From contig CM049410.1 of NCBI GenBank assembly GCA_026929865.2, positions 14,936,501 to 15,000,500 of the forward strand: a DNA stretch of 64,000 nucleotides. Reading direction: 5' to 3'. The notes below the pieces were generated by a model. That model saw only the letters and a list, made by a program, of their open reading frames with translations, did not search any database and was not told where the DNA came from. This DNA comes from Hyperoplus lanceolatus. Its lineage: Eukaryota > Chordata > Actinopteri > Uranoscopiformes > Ammodytidae. Below are positions 33,473 through 46,080 of this stretch, piece after piece (the first letter of the stretch is position 1; each line of letters begins with the position of its first letter). Position numbers and translations under genes: made by a program.

Positions 33473-33962
33473 ACTGACCTGTACAGCTGCTGGATTCACA
33501 TTCAGCAGCTATCCAATGAACTGGATCAGACAGGCTCCTGGAAAAGGACTGGAGTGGATCGCCTTTGTACACACAGGCAGTTCTCACTTCTATTACTCCC
33601 AGTCAGTCCAAGGTAGATTCACCATCTCCAGAGATGACTCCAGCAGTAAAGTCTATCTACAGATGAACAGTCTCAAGACTGAAGACACTGCAGTGTATTA
33701 CTGTGCCAGAGAGACACAGTGAGAGACAGTAATAGGACAGCCATACAAAAACTACTTCCTTTATTTACCACCACCATTAGAAACCGTCAATTGACTCTGC
33801 ATCATTTAGGACAAACTGTCTATTAATGTGATACCCAAATTTACATTTCAATTAGTCAAAAAATCAACTATGTGATTTGTCACACACACATGAAATGGTT
33901 CAGAACAGAAGATTCCTGACAGTGTATTAGCAAATTTAAGCACCACTGACAAATGTACTTAA

Positions 33963-34900
33963 AGGAATACTTCATCCATACGGAACCGGCGTTCTATCAT
34001 TATAAAATCGTTATTATAATATAATGAATGAGGTTTTTCTTCCCTCAGTCTTTCATCAGTCTTCCCTTGGCCCAGCTGTCCTGTTAATCCTAACCTTACA
34101 GTTTGCACAGTTGTGACATTACAACTGTGTAAACTGTAGGGTTATACAGTGAGACCCTGAGCAGCTGAAAAAGACACAGGCTGTATCTCGATTCAGGGGT
34201 TGCGGTCTACGAAGGCTGCATTTGAAGACCGATTGCGTCATAGCGGCGCGCAAAGGTTGTTCCATTTGCAAGGCTCCTTGCAAGGCTCCTCATGCAGCCG
34301 TGAAATGCAGCCTTCGTTTCACGGTTTTGAAGGCTGCATCAGATGTATCCTTCGCAGCCCAACATATCCCATGATTCATTGCGTTTTTTTCAGAGATGGC
34401 ATACAATAAAATAAAAAATAACAAAACAGCAACATGTTGCTCCATCTTCTTTATCTTCCTTTCTTTTTTTCTTGTACTTTTTTTTCTTTTCATCTGGTAG
34501 GCAACTTCTTTTTCTTTTTTCCTCTGTTGACAAGGCTGTTTCCGTTGGCAGCTATCAGGGTTGCTAGGCAGCACAGGAGCGGCGAGTCCTCACGCAAGGT
34601 AACGGCTTGTTACGCAAACTGGAAATGCTCGTAAACGGAGACCTGCGGAGACCGTCCCGTTTAACAACGCTCGTTCGGTCCTGGTTCGGCCTTCGAATCG
34701 GCCTTCATAGGCTATAGCTTTCATAGACCGCGAAACCGCGTCCTACCAAGGAGGCGGTCTCTGTAATGGGATACAGCCTCTTTCTGCCTTTTCTCAGGCT
34801 AGGATGAACCGATCTTCAAAATGTTTTGCATATTTATACTATATAGGATCTCAGAGTTCAATACACCTTCATATTCCCACTGGTGAAGTACAGTAGGGCT
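33963..34900. mobile_element. TTAA-flanked MITE, copy 2, with nested MITE
   Basis: Same element as 14141-14457 (TTAA at 33959-33962 and 34901-34904), enlarged by another element at 34178-34779. Confidence 0.62.
34178..34779. mobile_element. MITE with AGGCTGTATC termini
   Basis: Inverted termini AGGCTGTATC / GATACAGCCT and sub-terminal inverted GGTCTACG / GACCGC-type sequences; GC-richer than its surroundings and absent from the copy at 14300. Superfamily not clear. Confidence 0.6.
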
Positions 34901-35667
34901 TTAATGATTGGTTTTACATTTTGTCAGAAGCCATATTCATATTTATCTGAGACATAAAACAAATGAAAAAGACAATCGCAGTTTTTCGTACAAATAATGT
35001 AGTTTGATTAAAACAATTTATGAGAGAGGAGAACAGTGATTTTGAGGTGTAGAAGAAGTGTCGCGATGATGGAATATTTAAATTTACGATTACAAACAAA
35101 AGCAATTTACTTGAATGCTACATATATTTTGGGTGGAGATACATTCTTCAAATAGAAAGTTTTTTTGTTTTTGTTTCAGTGAGTATAACATCAAGGTATA
35201 CTTGTCATGTTAATATAAAAAAATATATAAATTACCATAGTTTTTTCTATATGCTAAACAGTTTACATTTTTGCATTCTGTTTCAGTTCCTGAGCATGTG
35301 AGCCACCAAGTTTCTCTGTATGTCTGTGTCTTCAAACATCTGCAAAGACTGAAACCATGAACTTTAGTTTATGCAAATCTGAAAACCAGCAGCATCAGAC
35401 TAAAGTTTTCATACTATTTTGATCTTGTTCTTAATTTAAAACATGCTAAATACACTGTTCACATGGCCAATAGAAATCAACACTCTGGTTGCTCCTTATG
35501 TCTCCATGAGTGGACGTGCACTCATTATCTTTGATTCCTGTTTACCTTCAAATTAAAAATAGTAGTTATGATCCTTATTATTATTTTTGATTACATTTTC
35601 CTAATGATATCTAAATCATCATTACATCACACAGTTTTAAGGCACAATTACAGTAGCAACGTTTAAA

Positions 35668-37776
35668 ACGTCTGTACAAATATTAATATGCAACTATATG
35701 CTGATGACGCTGTATTGTACTGCCATGCCAGCTCTATTCAAGAAGCTGCTGCAATGCTTTCAGGAGCTATGGTACCAGTGTCCCATTGGCTCCAGAGCTG
35801 CTGTCTGCATTTGAATATAAGGAAAACAGTTTGTATGTTGTTCTCTCGACGGCCAACAGACGGACAGCAACCTTCTGTCATGGTGGGTGGAGAGAGGCTT
35901 GAAGTTGTTGATCATTTTAAGTACCTTGGGGTCATTTTTGATTCTGGTCTGAACTTTGAGCGGCATGTTAAGAAGGTTAGAAATACAATTACATTTAATT
36001 TCTTAACTTCAAGCATATAAGACCTTTCCTGACCATGGAGACGGCAAAGACTTATATGCATGCATTGATTTTTGCCCATATCTCGTACTGTTATACAACA
36101 TGGTCACACACATCTGAGACCACCCTTAAACCAATCAAATCTCTATTCAAAAGAACACTTAAAATACTAGACAAAAAACCCATATCCTACCACTATTGTA
36201 AAATTGTTAATAAGTATAAAATCATGGACCTTGATAGTTTTCAACAGTTTTTGGATGTTTGTTTAATTTATAAGGTTTTAAACGTTCTAGCCCCTCCACC
36301 ACTACAGAACTACATAAAGAAAAAATCCCCTAGAGTAAACACCAGGGCTATAACTAGAGGTGACTGTGAAATACAACGGCGCAGAACCAAATTTGGCCAA
36401 ATGGTCCTGTCCATCAGAGGAACACAGTCCTGGAATAAATTGCCAGCTCAAGTCAGAGACTGTACCACCTACACCACCTTTAAAAAGACCCTCAAAGAGT
36501 GGTTAGTAGCAAGCCAGACCTGTTCTCATGCATAACTTTTTTTTTTTTTTTTTTTTTTTTTTTCATCCTGATGTTGTTTTGTTTCTTTCGTCTTTTCTAA
36601 CCGCCTATACTGATTGGGTGTCAGTGTAAAACTGTATTTTAGCTAGTTGTGAATTAACTGTGTAAAATTGTTTCATGTAGCTGTAGGGGAGAACGGGGTA
36701 ATTTGTCACACGGGTTGGTTGTCACAATCGTTATATCTCGGAACCAGAAGGCGCTGTCTGTGAAATTTTGATATGTAAATATCCAGAATTGGCATCAGAG
36801 GTCACCTACATAGTCTTCCTTGGAGTTAGACTGCTGCATTTGAGGAGAGAGGACTGTTTGTGTTTTTCATGTCAAATTGAAAATATTTAGCTCCTCAGTA
36901 TTTTTCTTCTAGGCTTTTACACAATGGGTTTATAACAAAACACTTGTTACCCATACAAATTGTGAAGGATAAACTCTAGTTTAGATTGTGGTTAGCAAGC
37001 TAATTAATTGTCAGATGGTTGTTGGCCTTGATGCTAGCAAGAAATTCAAGTTGGGGTTGGTCGTCAAATTTTTTGGGGGGTTGGTTGTCACATGTTAACT
37101 CAAGGCTGCAGCCAGAAAAGGAACCCAATAACGAAATAAATTGTCAAGCTGTATCTTCACTGACACCCCAGAGAAGGAAAGAATAGAGCAGGAAAAGGCA
37201 GCTAGCAAGCAAAAGAAAAAAGGGCAACAAAATCAAAACAACCCAGTGCATCCCAAACTAGACCAGCTGCCAAGGCTACAGAACGTAATGTAGGCCTATT
37301 TGTCAACTTGACAATGCAATTAAACTTTCAAATTTAGTTCTACTTTCTTGCCTTCTTTTTAAGATGATTCCCATTAAGATTACATTGTGACAAACAACCC
37401 CATAGTGTTTGACAACCTACCCCTTGATGGGGTTGGTTGTCACAATGTGTAAGGGTGTCTTTGATGATTAATTTCTTCTTTATTACAATAAGACAGAAAA
37501 AGTGAGGGGTACACATTTCAAGCCAACACCTTAAGCTTCAATTTAATATAGGAATGACTATTGAAAGATGTTTAGGTGATAAGCAATTCTCACTAGAGTA
37601 AAAAGTGTGCCTACTTACCCCGTTTTCCCCTATATTGATGTATTGATGACTTGCCTTAGGACTACGGATGCGAATTAGCATTTATGCTAACTCCGGCATA
37701 TTTACATTGATGCTTTGCTGACATGTTGATTAATATGCACTGTCCTAATCAAATAAAACTAATAATAATAATAATA
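35668..37776 (+). mobile_element. 5'-truncated LINE, itself carrying a MITE
   Basis: Inserted in a spacer whose empty form (GTTTAAAGTGG) is at about 15230. Frame 35688-36020 starts MQLYADDAVLYC, the catalytic YADD box of reverse transcriptase, and reaches FKYLGVIFDSGLNF. Frame 36035-36535 carries the C-terminus (HISYCYTTWSHT, QSWNKLPAQVRD, FKKTLKEWL); the two are separated by a frame break. The 3' UTR ends in CTAATCAAATAAA and (AAT)n. CR1/L2/Rex-like in style; clade not certain. Confidence 0.82.
36684..37632. mobile_element. MITE nested in the LINE 3' UTR
   Basis: Terminal inverted repeats TAGGGGAGAACGGGGTAA / TTACCCCGTTTTCCCCTA with TA at each edge. The interior repeats GGTTGGTTGTCACA several times. 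No coding frame. Confidence 0.7.
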
Positions 37777-38057
37777 AAAGTGGTTTAATTTCTGTTAATT
37801 CAGGAACATTTTCAAAATATTACAGTTGAGTCTAATATAATTTTATACAAGGCATATAGGTGACTTCCAGGCATGCTTTCACTCTGCAGATATAATAACA
37901 CTGAACAGACTCTTCTATTGGCTCCAGTTAGACCAACATTGATGCTTCATTATGTTTGATTATATGCAAACTCACTGACCTTCCTTGATAATCAGCTATA
38001 TAAACTTCCCGTCAGGCTTTCAGTGGAGTTCACAGCACATCACTGTCAACATAAACC

Positions 38058-38485
38058 ATGTTTCCTGTTGTTCTTCTGCTGCTGTTGGCAGGTGGATGTG
38101 AGTCTCTCTGGATTGTCAAAGTTTAAGTAAAGAGTTCCACTTTGAAGTTTAACTTGAGGATTTCATACAATTTTTCCCAATATTTTAACAGGTGTGAAGT
38201 GTGAACAGTTGACACAGCCAGCCTCTGTGACTGTGCAGCCAGGTCAACGTCTGACCATCACCTGTCAGGTCTCTTATTCTCTGGGCTACTACACAGCTTG
38301 GATCAGACAGCCTGCAGGGAAAGGACTGGAGTGGATTGGGATGAAAGATACTTCTAGCTCTTACTACAAAGATTCACTGAAGAACAAGTTCAGTATCGAC
38401 TTAGAATCTTCCAGCAAGACAGTGACTCTAAATGGATAGAATGTGCAGCCTGAAGACACTGCTGTGTATTACTGTGCCAGAGAGC
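38058..38485 (+). pseudogene. ighv: IGHV pseudogene V21 (group B), single nonsense codon
   Basis: Octamer ATGCAAAC 37964-37971, TATATAAA 37997-38004. Leader exon 38058-38097 (MFPVVLLLLLAGG, as V11), V exon 38192-38485. Framework 3 reads TLNG then TAG where every sister has CAG (NGQNVQPED); the rest of the frame is intact, ending YYCAREP. CDR2 MKDTSSSYYK. RSS: CACAATA 38486-38492, 23-bp spacer, ACAAAAACC 38516-38524. A single base change separates it from an open exon. Confidence 0.92.
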
Positions 38486-38524
38486 CACAATAACACAAAG
38501 CATCAGTAGACCTGTACAAAAACC

Positions 38525-39493
38525 CCTCAGTGTCTGAACACTAGTAACATGAAGCCACCAGAGGAGGAGCTATAAGACCACTTACCTTTTCACAAACAGT
38601 TCATTGCGGAAAACATATTTTTGTTATACAGTATAAAGCAATAAGATGGTGAAATCATTTATTTAAATAACATTATAGAGAAAGACTTCCATCATACACA
38701 TTTTCCCGATACAACAATTAATCTCACATGAATGATGACATTGTGAACCTTTTATTAGTAACATATTGAACAGAGTACACGAAACCGTGATGAAGATTGT
38801 ATGACACTGATGTCACACTTTACACATCTTTGAAGTTTTCTATGTGCAAAGCATGAGATACAATTGCCCCCCAAAAATGTTACAGTTGCAGAAAAAGGGC
38901 AAGAATCAAACTGAATTTTATCTAAAAAGCATTCTGTAGATACAAAAAATACTAGAAGACCCACTTTCTTTATTTTACTTGTTTGTCATTTAAATATGTT
39001 ACAAAATAATTTCAATGTTACTCTGAATTGTTAATTCTGTTATTATTTAGATAGGCTAATGTTAAATCCTAATTGAATTAGCATTACTGGTTTCTGGCAA
39101 TCGGTCTGAATGTCATGGAGATGTTAAAAACTGAAACTAAGGTTCATGTATGACTTTCTCTTCCTGTGAGTGAAAGAATAAAAGCCATAATTCTAAATAA
39201 TTACTTTGTATGTGGAGGCCAAATGTACAGTCCACACATCCTCAGGAAATTTCAAACAATCTACAAAATAAATAAATGGTGCTGTACACAAACATCTTTG
39301 AAAATTGACATGATATTTTGTTGAATTACAAATTCCTGGTTGACGTGAATATTAATTTTAATCTAGCTGACTGTCCATCCATGTTCAATTCAATATCATA
39401 TCAATAAATAGAGCATTTTTATGATTACCCAGTTTTGTGTAGAAGATAGCAAAATCCACTCCAAAGTTCTCTGCTTTCTGTGAGGAGGAGTCA
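38525..39493. other. Intergenic spacer V21-V22
   Basis: No gene; empty-site version of the V16-V17 spacer (no retroposon). Confidence 0.6.
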
Positions 39494-39501
39494 ACGCAAA
39501 A
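39494..39501 (+). promoter_or_regulatory. Variant octamer ACGCAAAA of V22
   Basis: Same one-base variant as V17 at 27200-27207. Confidence 0.7.
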
Positions 39502-39573
39502 CTGAGATGTCTTCCTCCTCTATTTATGTGACTGCAGAGAGGAGGACAGAGAACAGTGGACACACAGTTTAAC

Positions 39574-40010
39574 ATGATGGACTATAGGACAGGACTGCTG
39601 CTTTTAACTCTCTGCTGGACAGGTGAAGAGTGATCTTGAGTTGAAGTTGTATTGAAAGAGGTTACTGATTTAAAGCAATTTAACATTTCCCTTGTTTTTA
39701 CAGGTGTTGATGGTCAGACTCTGACAGAATCTGAACCAATGGTTAAAACGCCTGGAGAATCCCACAGACTGACCTGTACAACGTCTGGATTGTCATTCAG
39801 CAGCTATGGGATGGCCTGGATCAGACAGGCTCCTGGAAAAGGACTGGAATGGATTGCTTATATCAACAGTGGCAGTAGCAGCAAATACTACTCTCAGTCA
39901 GTCCAAGGACGGTTTACCATCTCCAGAGACAACAGCAAAGAGCAGCTGTATCTGCAGATGAACAGTCTGAAGACTGAAGATTCTGCAGTGTATTACTGTG
40001 CTCGAAGAGA
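39574..40010 (+). CDS. ighv: IGHV segment V22 (group A), intact mosaic
   Basis: Leader exon 39574-39622, V exon 39704-40010. [18 protein letters not shown]1 [13 protein letters not shown]2 INSGSSSK. Promoter, intron and most of the exon match V17; from about 39985 (CTGCAGTGTATTACTG) to about 40090 it matches V26 instead, with end CARRD and RSS CACAGTG 40011-40017, 23-bp spacer, ACAAAAACT 40041-40049. After about 40095 it switches to the sequence downstream of V18. Confidence 0.92.
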
Positions 40011-40049
40011 CACAGTGAGAGACAATAATAGAAGACCCATACAAAAACT

Positions 40050-40395
40050 AATTCCTCTTTTTTTCTCCACCATAAGAAATGTGTACTTGTCAACAGTGAA
40101 ACAGTCAAATTCAACAGTGAAAATCTTGCTTTAATAACCTCTGCATCATACATGTTATTAACCTAAACCCACTTGAGTATGAGTTTTAAGACATATCTTT
40201 ATGGTAATTCAAATCATAGAAGAGCTACATGTAAAAATATTTAGGTTATTATTTAGGTGGGCCATTCTATATAAGATCTTTCAAAAATGTAATTTAAATA
40301 AACTATGATTTCCTTTCCTTGTCTGCTCACTTGAGAAGACACCCTGTTGACACTTTCAATGGTTTTGAATTCAATTTAAAAAGTAATTTAATCAT
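40050..40395. other. Intergenic spacer V22-V23
   Basis: No gene; contains the V26-like to V18-like junction near 40090-40100. Confidence 0.55.
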
Positions 40396-40490
40396 ATGCA
40401 AATACATGTTACTTATAAGGAAGGGAAGTGTGTGTGTCTGTGTCAGTGAGAGACAGAAGAGCTCACATCAGTTCAGCTTCAACATCGACC

Positions 40491-40923
40491 ATGTTCTCTG
40501 TGGCTCTGATACTGCTGCTGGCAGCTGGATCCTGTGAGGAGCTTTCAGTGGATTTACACCAATAAACACATTAGAAATGCTGAATAGTCAGATGATTGAT
40601 GGAGATAATGTTGATTTCTGTTTCCACAGGTGTGAATGGTATTAGTCTCGTCCAGCCAGACTCAATGGTTGTGCAGCCTGGACAGTCTCTGACCATCACC
40701 TGTCAGGTTATTCTTTGACTGATAACAGCTATGCAACAGGTTGGATCAGCGTGAAGGAAAACCGATGGACTGGATTTTTCATCAGTGGGGTGGAGGTACC
40801 CTTTGTCAAAATAATGCTTTGAAGAACAGGTTCAGCTACAGCAGAGACACCTCTGTTGCAATAGTGACTATCAAAGGACAGAGTCTGCAGCCTGAGGCCT
40901 GTGTATTACTGTGTACGTCAACC
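40491..40923 (+). pseudogene. ighv: IGHV pseudogene V23 (group C), several small deletions
   Basis: Octamer ATGCAAAT 40396-40403, leader exon 40491-40533 intact, V exon 40630-40923. Compared with V2 it lost 7 bp before CDR1 (CAGGTTATTC), 4 bp in framework 2 (GGATCAGCGTG) and a few bases near the end (GAGGCCTGTG), so the frame is broken. RSS is sound: CACAGTG 40924-40930, 23-bp spacer, ACAAATACC 40954-40962. Confidence 0.9.
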
Positions 40924-40962
40924 CACAGTGATACAAACCACCGATAGACCTGCACAAATACC

Positions 40963-41593
40963 CAGCAACCAGCAACACTCAAACCTTTCACATGTTGTTA
41001 AAGAACATTTAAATAATTCAAATATGTACTAGAGTATGCATGGCCTGTTACATCCTGGCAGATAAGTGTTTGACTATTTGAATGACTTTCATAAATTCAA
41101 ACCATAAATTTCATAATTCTGGTTTGAAAAAAGGAACATGAAACAAATATCACCAGAGACAACCCATTTGGCTGGATCATAAAAAAATCAGCAAAGGCGT
41201 TATGTCCACAAAACAAAAAATATTTGAAAATTTGGATGATGGGATGAAGTTGTGGGGATTATTTTTAAACTGTAGATTATTTATACTATGGAATTATGAT
41301 CTCAAAGTGACTAATGAGAAACTGAGACTTTATATGATGATTCATGATTAAAATAATTTGCATAAACATAAATATATTAAAGTATTAGATGTCTGAACTA
41401 AGACCGAGATTTTGTATTATTACATTATGTTGTTATGTTGTTAATACTGAAATTACAGTTGTAATTGTACACTGTTTAAAATATGTCTGACAAACATCAA
41501 AAAAGATAATTGGAAGGGTTCACTCTTGGACACTAATTCAAGTTTCATTGAATATCACCAGTCCAGCTGTTTCCTCCTTGTGAGGAGGAGTCA
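40963..41593. other. Intergenic spacer V23-V24
   Basis: No gene; paralogue of 1541-2194. Confidence 0.55.
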
Positions 41594-41675
41594 ATGCAAA
41601 ACTCAGATGTCTTCTTCTACTTATGTGACTGCAGAGAGGAGGACAGAGAACAGTGGACTGGACACACAGTTTAAC

Positions 41676-42105
41676 ATGATGGACTATAGGACAGGACTGC
41701 TGCTTTTAACTCTGTGCTGGGCAGGTGAAGAGCTTCACTGATCATTCATTGTTTTTATTTCTATCACCAGCTTATTTAACTTGGCGTTCTCTTATCCAGG
41801 TGTTGATGGTCAGACTCTGACACAATCTGAACCAGTGGTTAAAAGACCTGGAGAATCCCACAGACTGACCTGTACAACCTCTGGATTCACATTCAGTAGC
41901 TACTGGATGGCCTGGATCAGACAGGCTCCTGGAAAAGGACTGGAGTGGATCTCATTCATTTATTCTGACAGTAGCGGCAAATTCTACTCTCAGTCGGTTC
42001 AAGGCCGGTTTACCATCTCCAGAGACAACAGCAAACAGCAGCTGTATCTGCAGATGAACAGTCTGAAGACTGAAGATTCTGCTGTTTATTATTGTGCTCG
42101 AGAGC
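41676..42105 (+). CDS. ighv: IGHV segment V24 (group A), intact
   Basis: Octamer ATGCAAAA 41594-41601. Leader exon 41676-41724, V exon 41800-42105. [18 protein letters not shown]1 [13 protein letters not shown]2 [19 protein letters not shown], end [20 protein letters not shown] 42106-42112, 23-bp spacer, ACAAAATCC 42136-42144. Positional counterpart of V3. Confidence 0.93.
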
Positions 42106-42144
42106 CACAGTGACTGAAGTTGGTGGAGCAGCTGTACAAAATCC

Positions 42145-43207
42145 TAAAGTACTTATACTTGGGCTGGAGGAGCCCACGCACATTATACCATAGTACACAT
42201 TTTATATTTTACTCTTTTAATTAAACATATATTTGAATAATGTAATGTATACATACATTTATAAAACGGTTGCTTGTAAATATTCCTTCATTTGAAATAA
42301 GTCTTTCACAATTGCATTACATAAAACAAATCAAGACACATCTTTTACATACAAGATGTATGCAAAAGAAGCTGAATCTTATCTGCGTTATAATATGAGA
42401 GTGAAATTGAATGTTCCAGCTTCATCTATACAATCACTAGAGGGCAGTCAGTGTAAAGTTTATCTCGTACTAAAAGGAGAAGCTGAGATCTTCTCTTCTC
42501 ATTCACTTTAACTGACACTGATGTAGTTCTGTCACAGCTTTTAGTTCCTTCCCGCTGTTTTCCTCTAGAAGCTTCTCTGTGCGTCTGTGTCTTCAAACAT
42601 CTGCAGACACTGACACCATTAAAAGTCTTTATGCAAATCCGCAAACCAGCAGACTAAGGCTCAAGTTTTCATGTTCCTGGCTGCTTTCACATCTTCTGTT
42701 AAATAAATAAAGTACAATGAGTCACAAATATATGTAAATATATGTAAATACTGTATGTTTTCAAATGTCTTTAACTTCCAATATAAATGACCATTTTTAC
42801 ATGTAAAAAGATATGTGTATATGAAAGTCATTCTTGGTTATTGCTTTTGTTTACATGGATGTACATCATCATTGTTATTGCAATGCTAATTTGAATAAAT
42901 ATGCTCGCCATTATTCATGATTCATTTTTATATTCAGATTATGAAAATTATCCTGAGTTTTGTTTTCAATGATGCATCTTTAATTACATTACATGTAGGC
43001 ATTAATAGTTAACAGTAAACGCAAAGCTAACAGTTATTTTTCGGTAAGTTGAGGGGCATACTCTAAATGTTTTTAGTGATCTAAAAATATATATACATCG
43101 GAGATGACTTCCAGGCATGTTTTCACTCTGCATATATAATAACACTGAACCTACTCTTCTAATGGCTATTGTTTAGACTAACATTGATGCTTAATATGTT
43201 TGATTAT
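42145..43207. other. Intergenic spacer V24-V25
   Basis: No gene; conserved block with octamer ATGCAAAT 42631-42638. Aligns with 2751-3745. Confidence 0.55.
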
Positions 43208-43301
43208 ATGCAAACTCACTGACCCTCCTAGTTACTTGGCTATATAAACGTCCCATCAGGCTTTCAGTGGAGTTCACAGCACGTCACTTTCAACATAAAC
43301 C

Positions 43302-43732
43302 ATGTTTCCTGTAGCTCTGCTGCTGCTGTTAGCAGCTGGATGTGAGTCTCTCTGGACTGTCAAAGTCTTAGTCAACAGTTCCACTTTGAAGTTCAACTTG
43401 ATGATTTCTTACAAAATATATTCTTCTTTTAACAGGTGTGAAGTGTGAACAGTTGACACAGCCAGCCTCTGTGACTGTGCAGCCAAGTCAACGTCTGACC
43501 ATCACCTGTCAGGTCTCTTATTCTCTGGGCAGCTATCGCACAGCTTGGATCAGACAGCCTGCAGGGAAAGGACTGGAGTGGATTGGGATGAAATATACGG
43601 GAGATTCATTCTACAAAGATTCACTGAAGAACAAGTTCAGTATCGACTTAGACTCTTCCAGCAAGACAGTGACTCTAAATGGACAGAATGTGCAGCCTGA
43701 AGACACTGCTGTGTATTACTGTGCCAGAGAGT
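43302..43732 (+). CDS. ighv: IGHV segment V25 (group B), intact
   Basis: Octamer ATGCAAAC 43208-43215, TATATAAA 43241-43248. Leader exon 43302-43341 (MFPVALLLLLAAG), V exon 43436-43732. VTVQPSQR (Ser for Gly), CDR1 SYSLGSYRTA, CDR2 MKYTGDS, end [21 protein letters not shown] 43733-43739, 23-bp spacer, ACAAAAACC 43763-43771. Confidence 0.93.
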
Positions 43733-43771
43733 CACAATAACACAAAGCATCAGTAGACCTGTACAAAAACC

Positions 43772-44411
43772 CCTCAGTGTCTGAACACTTGTAACATGAA
43801 GCCACCAGAGGAGGAGCTCTCCGACCACTAATGAGTTCTCTTTCAAAGACCGAAACAGTCTTTCAATTAAATTAAAAAGGCTATCAATTTGAATGCTCTG
43901 ACATTACAGTCACTGATAAATCATTGCATGTATATTTAACTTTTGAAGTGATGGAATACATTCAGTCCAGAACTTGGCTTTAAGGGCTTTTGGTCTTAGA
44001 AAGGAATTCTCAAAAAGTCAGTTTTTCTAATTTTTCTTTATTTAAAAACAAACAAACATGCAGCTACCAGTATTATGTGAATCTTATCTGCACTATAGTT
44101 TCTGAATCATATGGTGGCCATATATGGCTCACCACATATTGCAGTTCAAAAAATCATATGCAGGTAGACAAAACACAAGCATACTGTCTTTAAAAGATAT
44201 CTTCATCAATTTGACAACACATGCACAGTATTTAGAAAACGCGATTCAAATAGATCACACCATTATTACACAAATGATACTAAAACATGTGAAGAGACTC
44301 ATAGAGGAATTACTTATTATGAACAGTTAATATTACAGTAAAGCTTTAGTTGTACCTGAAAATCACACTGATACAAAACATATTCAGGTTACATACTGTG
44401 AGGAGGAGTCA
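43772..44411. other. Intergenic spacer V25-V26
   Basis: No gene; aligns with 21807-22494. Confidence 0.55.
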
Positions 44412-44491
44412 ATGCAAAACTCAGATGTCTTCCTCCTCTACTTATGTGACTGCAGAGAGGAGGACAGAGAACAGTGGACACACAGTTTAAC

Positions 44492-44923
44492 ATGATGGAC
44501 TATAGGACAGGACTGCTGCTTTTAACTCTCTGCTGGACAGGTGAAGCTCTTCAGTGATCTGTTTCATTCATTGTTTTTATTTGTGTCTTCAGCTTTTTTT
44601 AACTTGGTGTTTTTGTATCCAGGTGTTGATGGTCAGACTCTGACAGAATCTGAACCAGCGGTTAAAAGGCCTGGAGAATCCCACAGATTGACCTGTACAG
44701 GCTCTGGATTCACATTCAGCAGCTACCAGATGGCCTGGATCAGGCAGGCTCCTGGAAAAGGACTGGAGTGGATCTCATTAATCGACGTTACCAGCATCTA
44801 CTACTCTCAGTCAGTTCAGGGCCGGTTTACCATCTCCAGAGACAACAGCAAACAGCAGGTGTATCTGCAGATGAACAGTCTGAAGACCGAAGACACTGCA
44901 GTGTATTACTGTGCTCGAAGAGA
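44492..44923 (+). CDS. ighv: IGHV segment V26 (group A), intact, short CDR2
   Basis: Octamer ATGCAAAA 44412-44419. Leader exon 44492-44540, V exon 44623-44923. [18 protein letters not shown]1 [13 protein letters not shown]2 [10 protein letters not shown], shorter than in the other group A genes. [11 protein letters not shown], end [21 protein letters not shown] 44924-44930, 23-bp spacer, ACAAAAACT 44954-44962. Its 3' end is shared with V22. Confidence 0.93.
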
Positions 44924-45244
44924 CACAGTGAGAGACAATAATAGAAGACCCATACAAAAACTAATTCCTCTTTTTTTCTCCACCATAAGAAATGTGTACT
45001 TGTCTCAGAATTTGGGAAAACTGATCTTTTGAATTAGATAAAAAAGGTTTTTTACACCTAACATTGGTTTAGTGAATTTTCCTTTCGAATGCAATGTTTA
45101 GAAAACAGGTAAAAAATGAATCCCTCAATCAAACAAAGCAACAACTGAGTTTCTCTGTATCCTGATGCTAAAACTCTTTATTAATGTGATACAAATATGT
45201 ACTTTTCAATAAGTCAAAAAAACAATCATGTGATTTTTTACATA

Positions 45245-45351
<107 letters not shown>

Positions 45352-46010
45352 CAACATGGTTCAGAACAGCATATTCCTGTAATTTAACGGGCAAACGTTA
45401 TGTCCACTGGATTCCAGATAAGTTCATTATATTTCTTGTTTCAAAATTAAAATATGTTTTCTTCAAAGACACAGTCTTGCTGAAATATGGCTTTTACAAT
45501 AACAATTCTTTAAAGAAAAGACAAATAATTTCTGTAAATCATGTTTGATCTTATCTGAGTAATAATATGAGACTCAAACCATCAAAAGTCATTTATGCAA
45601 GTTTGCAAACCAGCAGACTAAGACTGATCTTTTCATGTTCCTGGCTGATCTCACTACTTCTTTTAAATGAACAAGTAAGTACAATGATTCAGGGTATATG
45701 TAAATAAATACATATATTGTTGAATGTCTTTAACTTACAATATAAGTATCCTTGTTTACATATAAACAATAATGTGAATAATAAACTAATAACCTGAGGG
45801 TATTTAAACTCCATGGGTGTACATCATAATTGTTATTGTAATCCTGATGTTTAATAAATATGTTCTCCAATATTCATTAATCATGTTTATTTGAAGATTA
45901 TATATACTAATACTGGTCTTCAGTTTTGTTTTAAATTATATTTCTTTAATTACAATACATTTTGGCATTAATAGTTAACAATAAACTTTAAAAAATGTTG
46001 AGGGGCATTG

Positions 46011-46080
46011 ACATCAGTATTTCACCCTGCAGATATGACAACACTACATCAGTATTTCACCCTGCAGATATGACAACACT
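46011..46080. repeat. 35-bp tandem duplication upstream of V27
   Basis: Two exact adjacent copies beginning ACATCAGTATTTCACCCTGC, just before the group B promoter of V27. Confidence 0.85.

Larger units (their letters stand above)
31517..33714 (+). pseudogene. ighv: IGHV pseudogene V20 (group A), interrupted by nested elements
   Basis: Octamer ATGCAAAA 31437-31444. Leader exon 31517-31565; its donor reads GCAG|GAGAAG where all sisters have GCAG|GTGAAG, so the GT is lost. V exon 31649-31718 carries framework 1 and is then interrupted at codon level by a 1.75-kb insertion; it resumes at about 33479 and runs to 33714 ([22 protein letters not shown]). RSS: CACAGTG 33715-33721, 23-bp spacer, ACAAAAACT 33745-33753. 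V10 is the uninterrupted near-twin. Confidence 0.9.
33754..35667. other. Intergenic spacer V20-V21, left part
   Basis: No gene. Aligns with 13932-15240. Contains the TTAA MITE with a nested MITE, and the conserved block with octamer ATGCAAAT 35371-35378. Confidence 0.55.
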
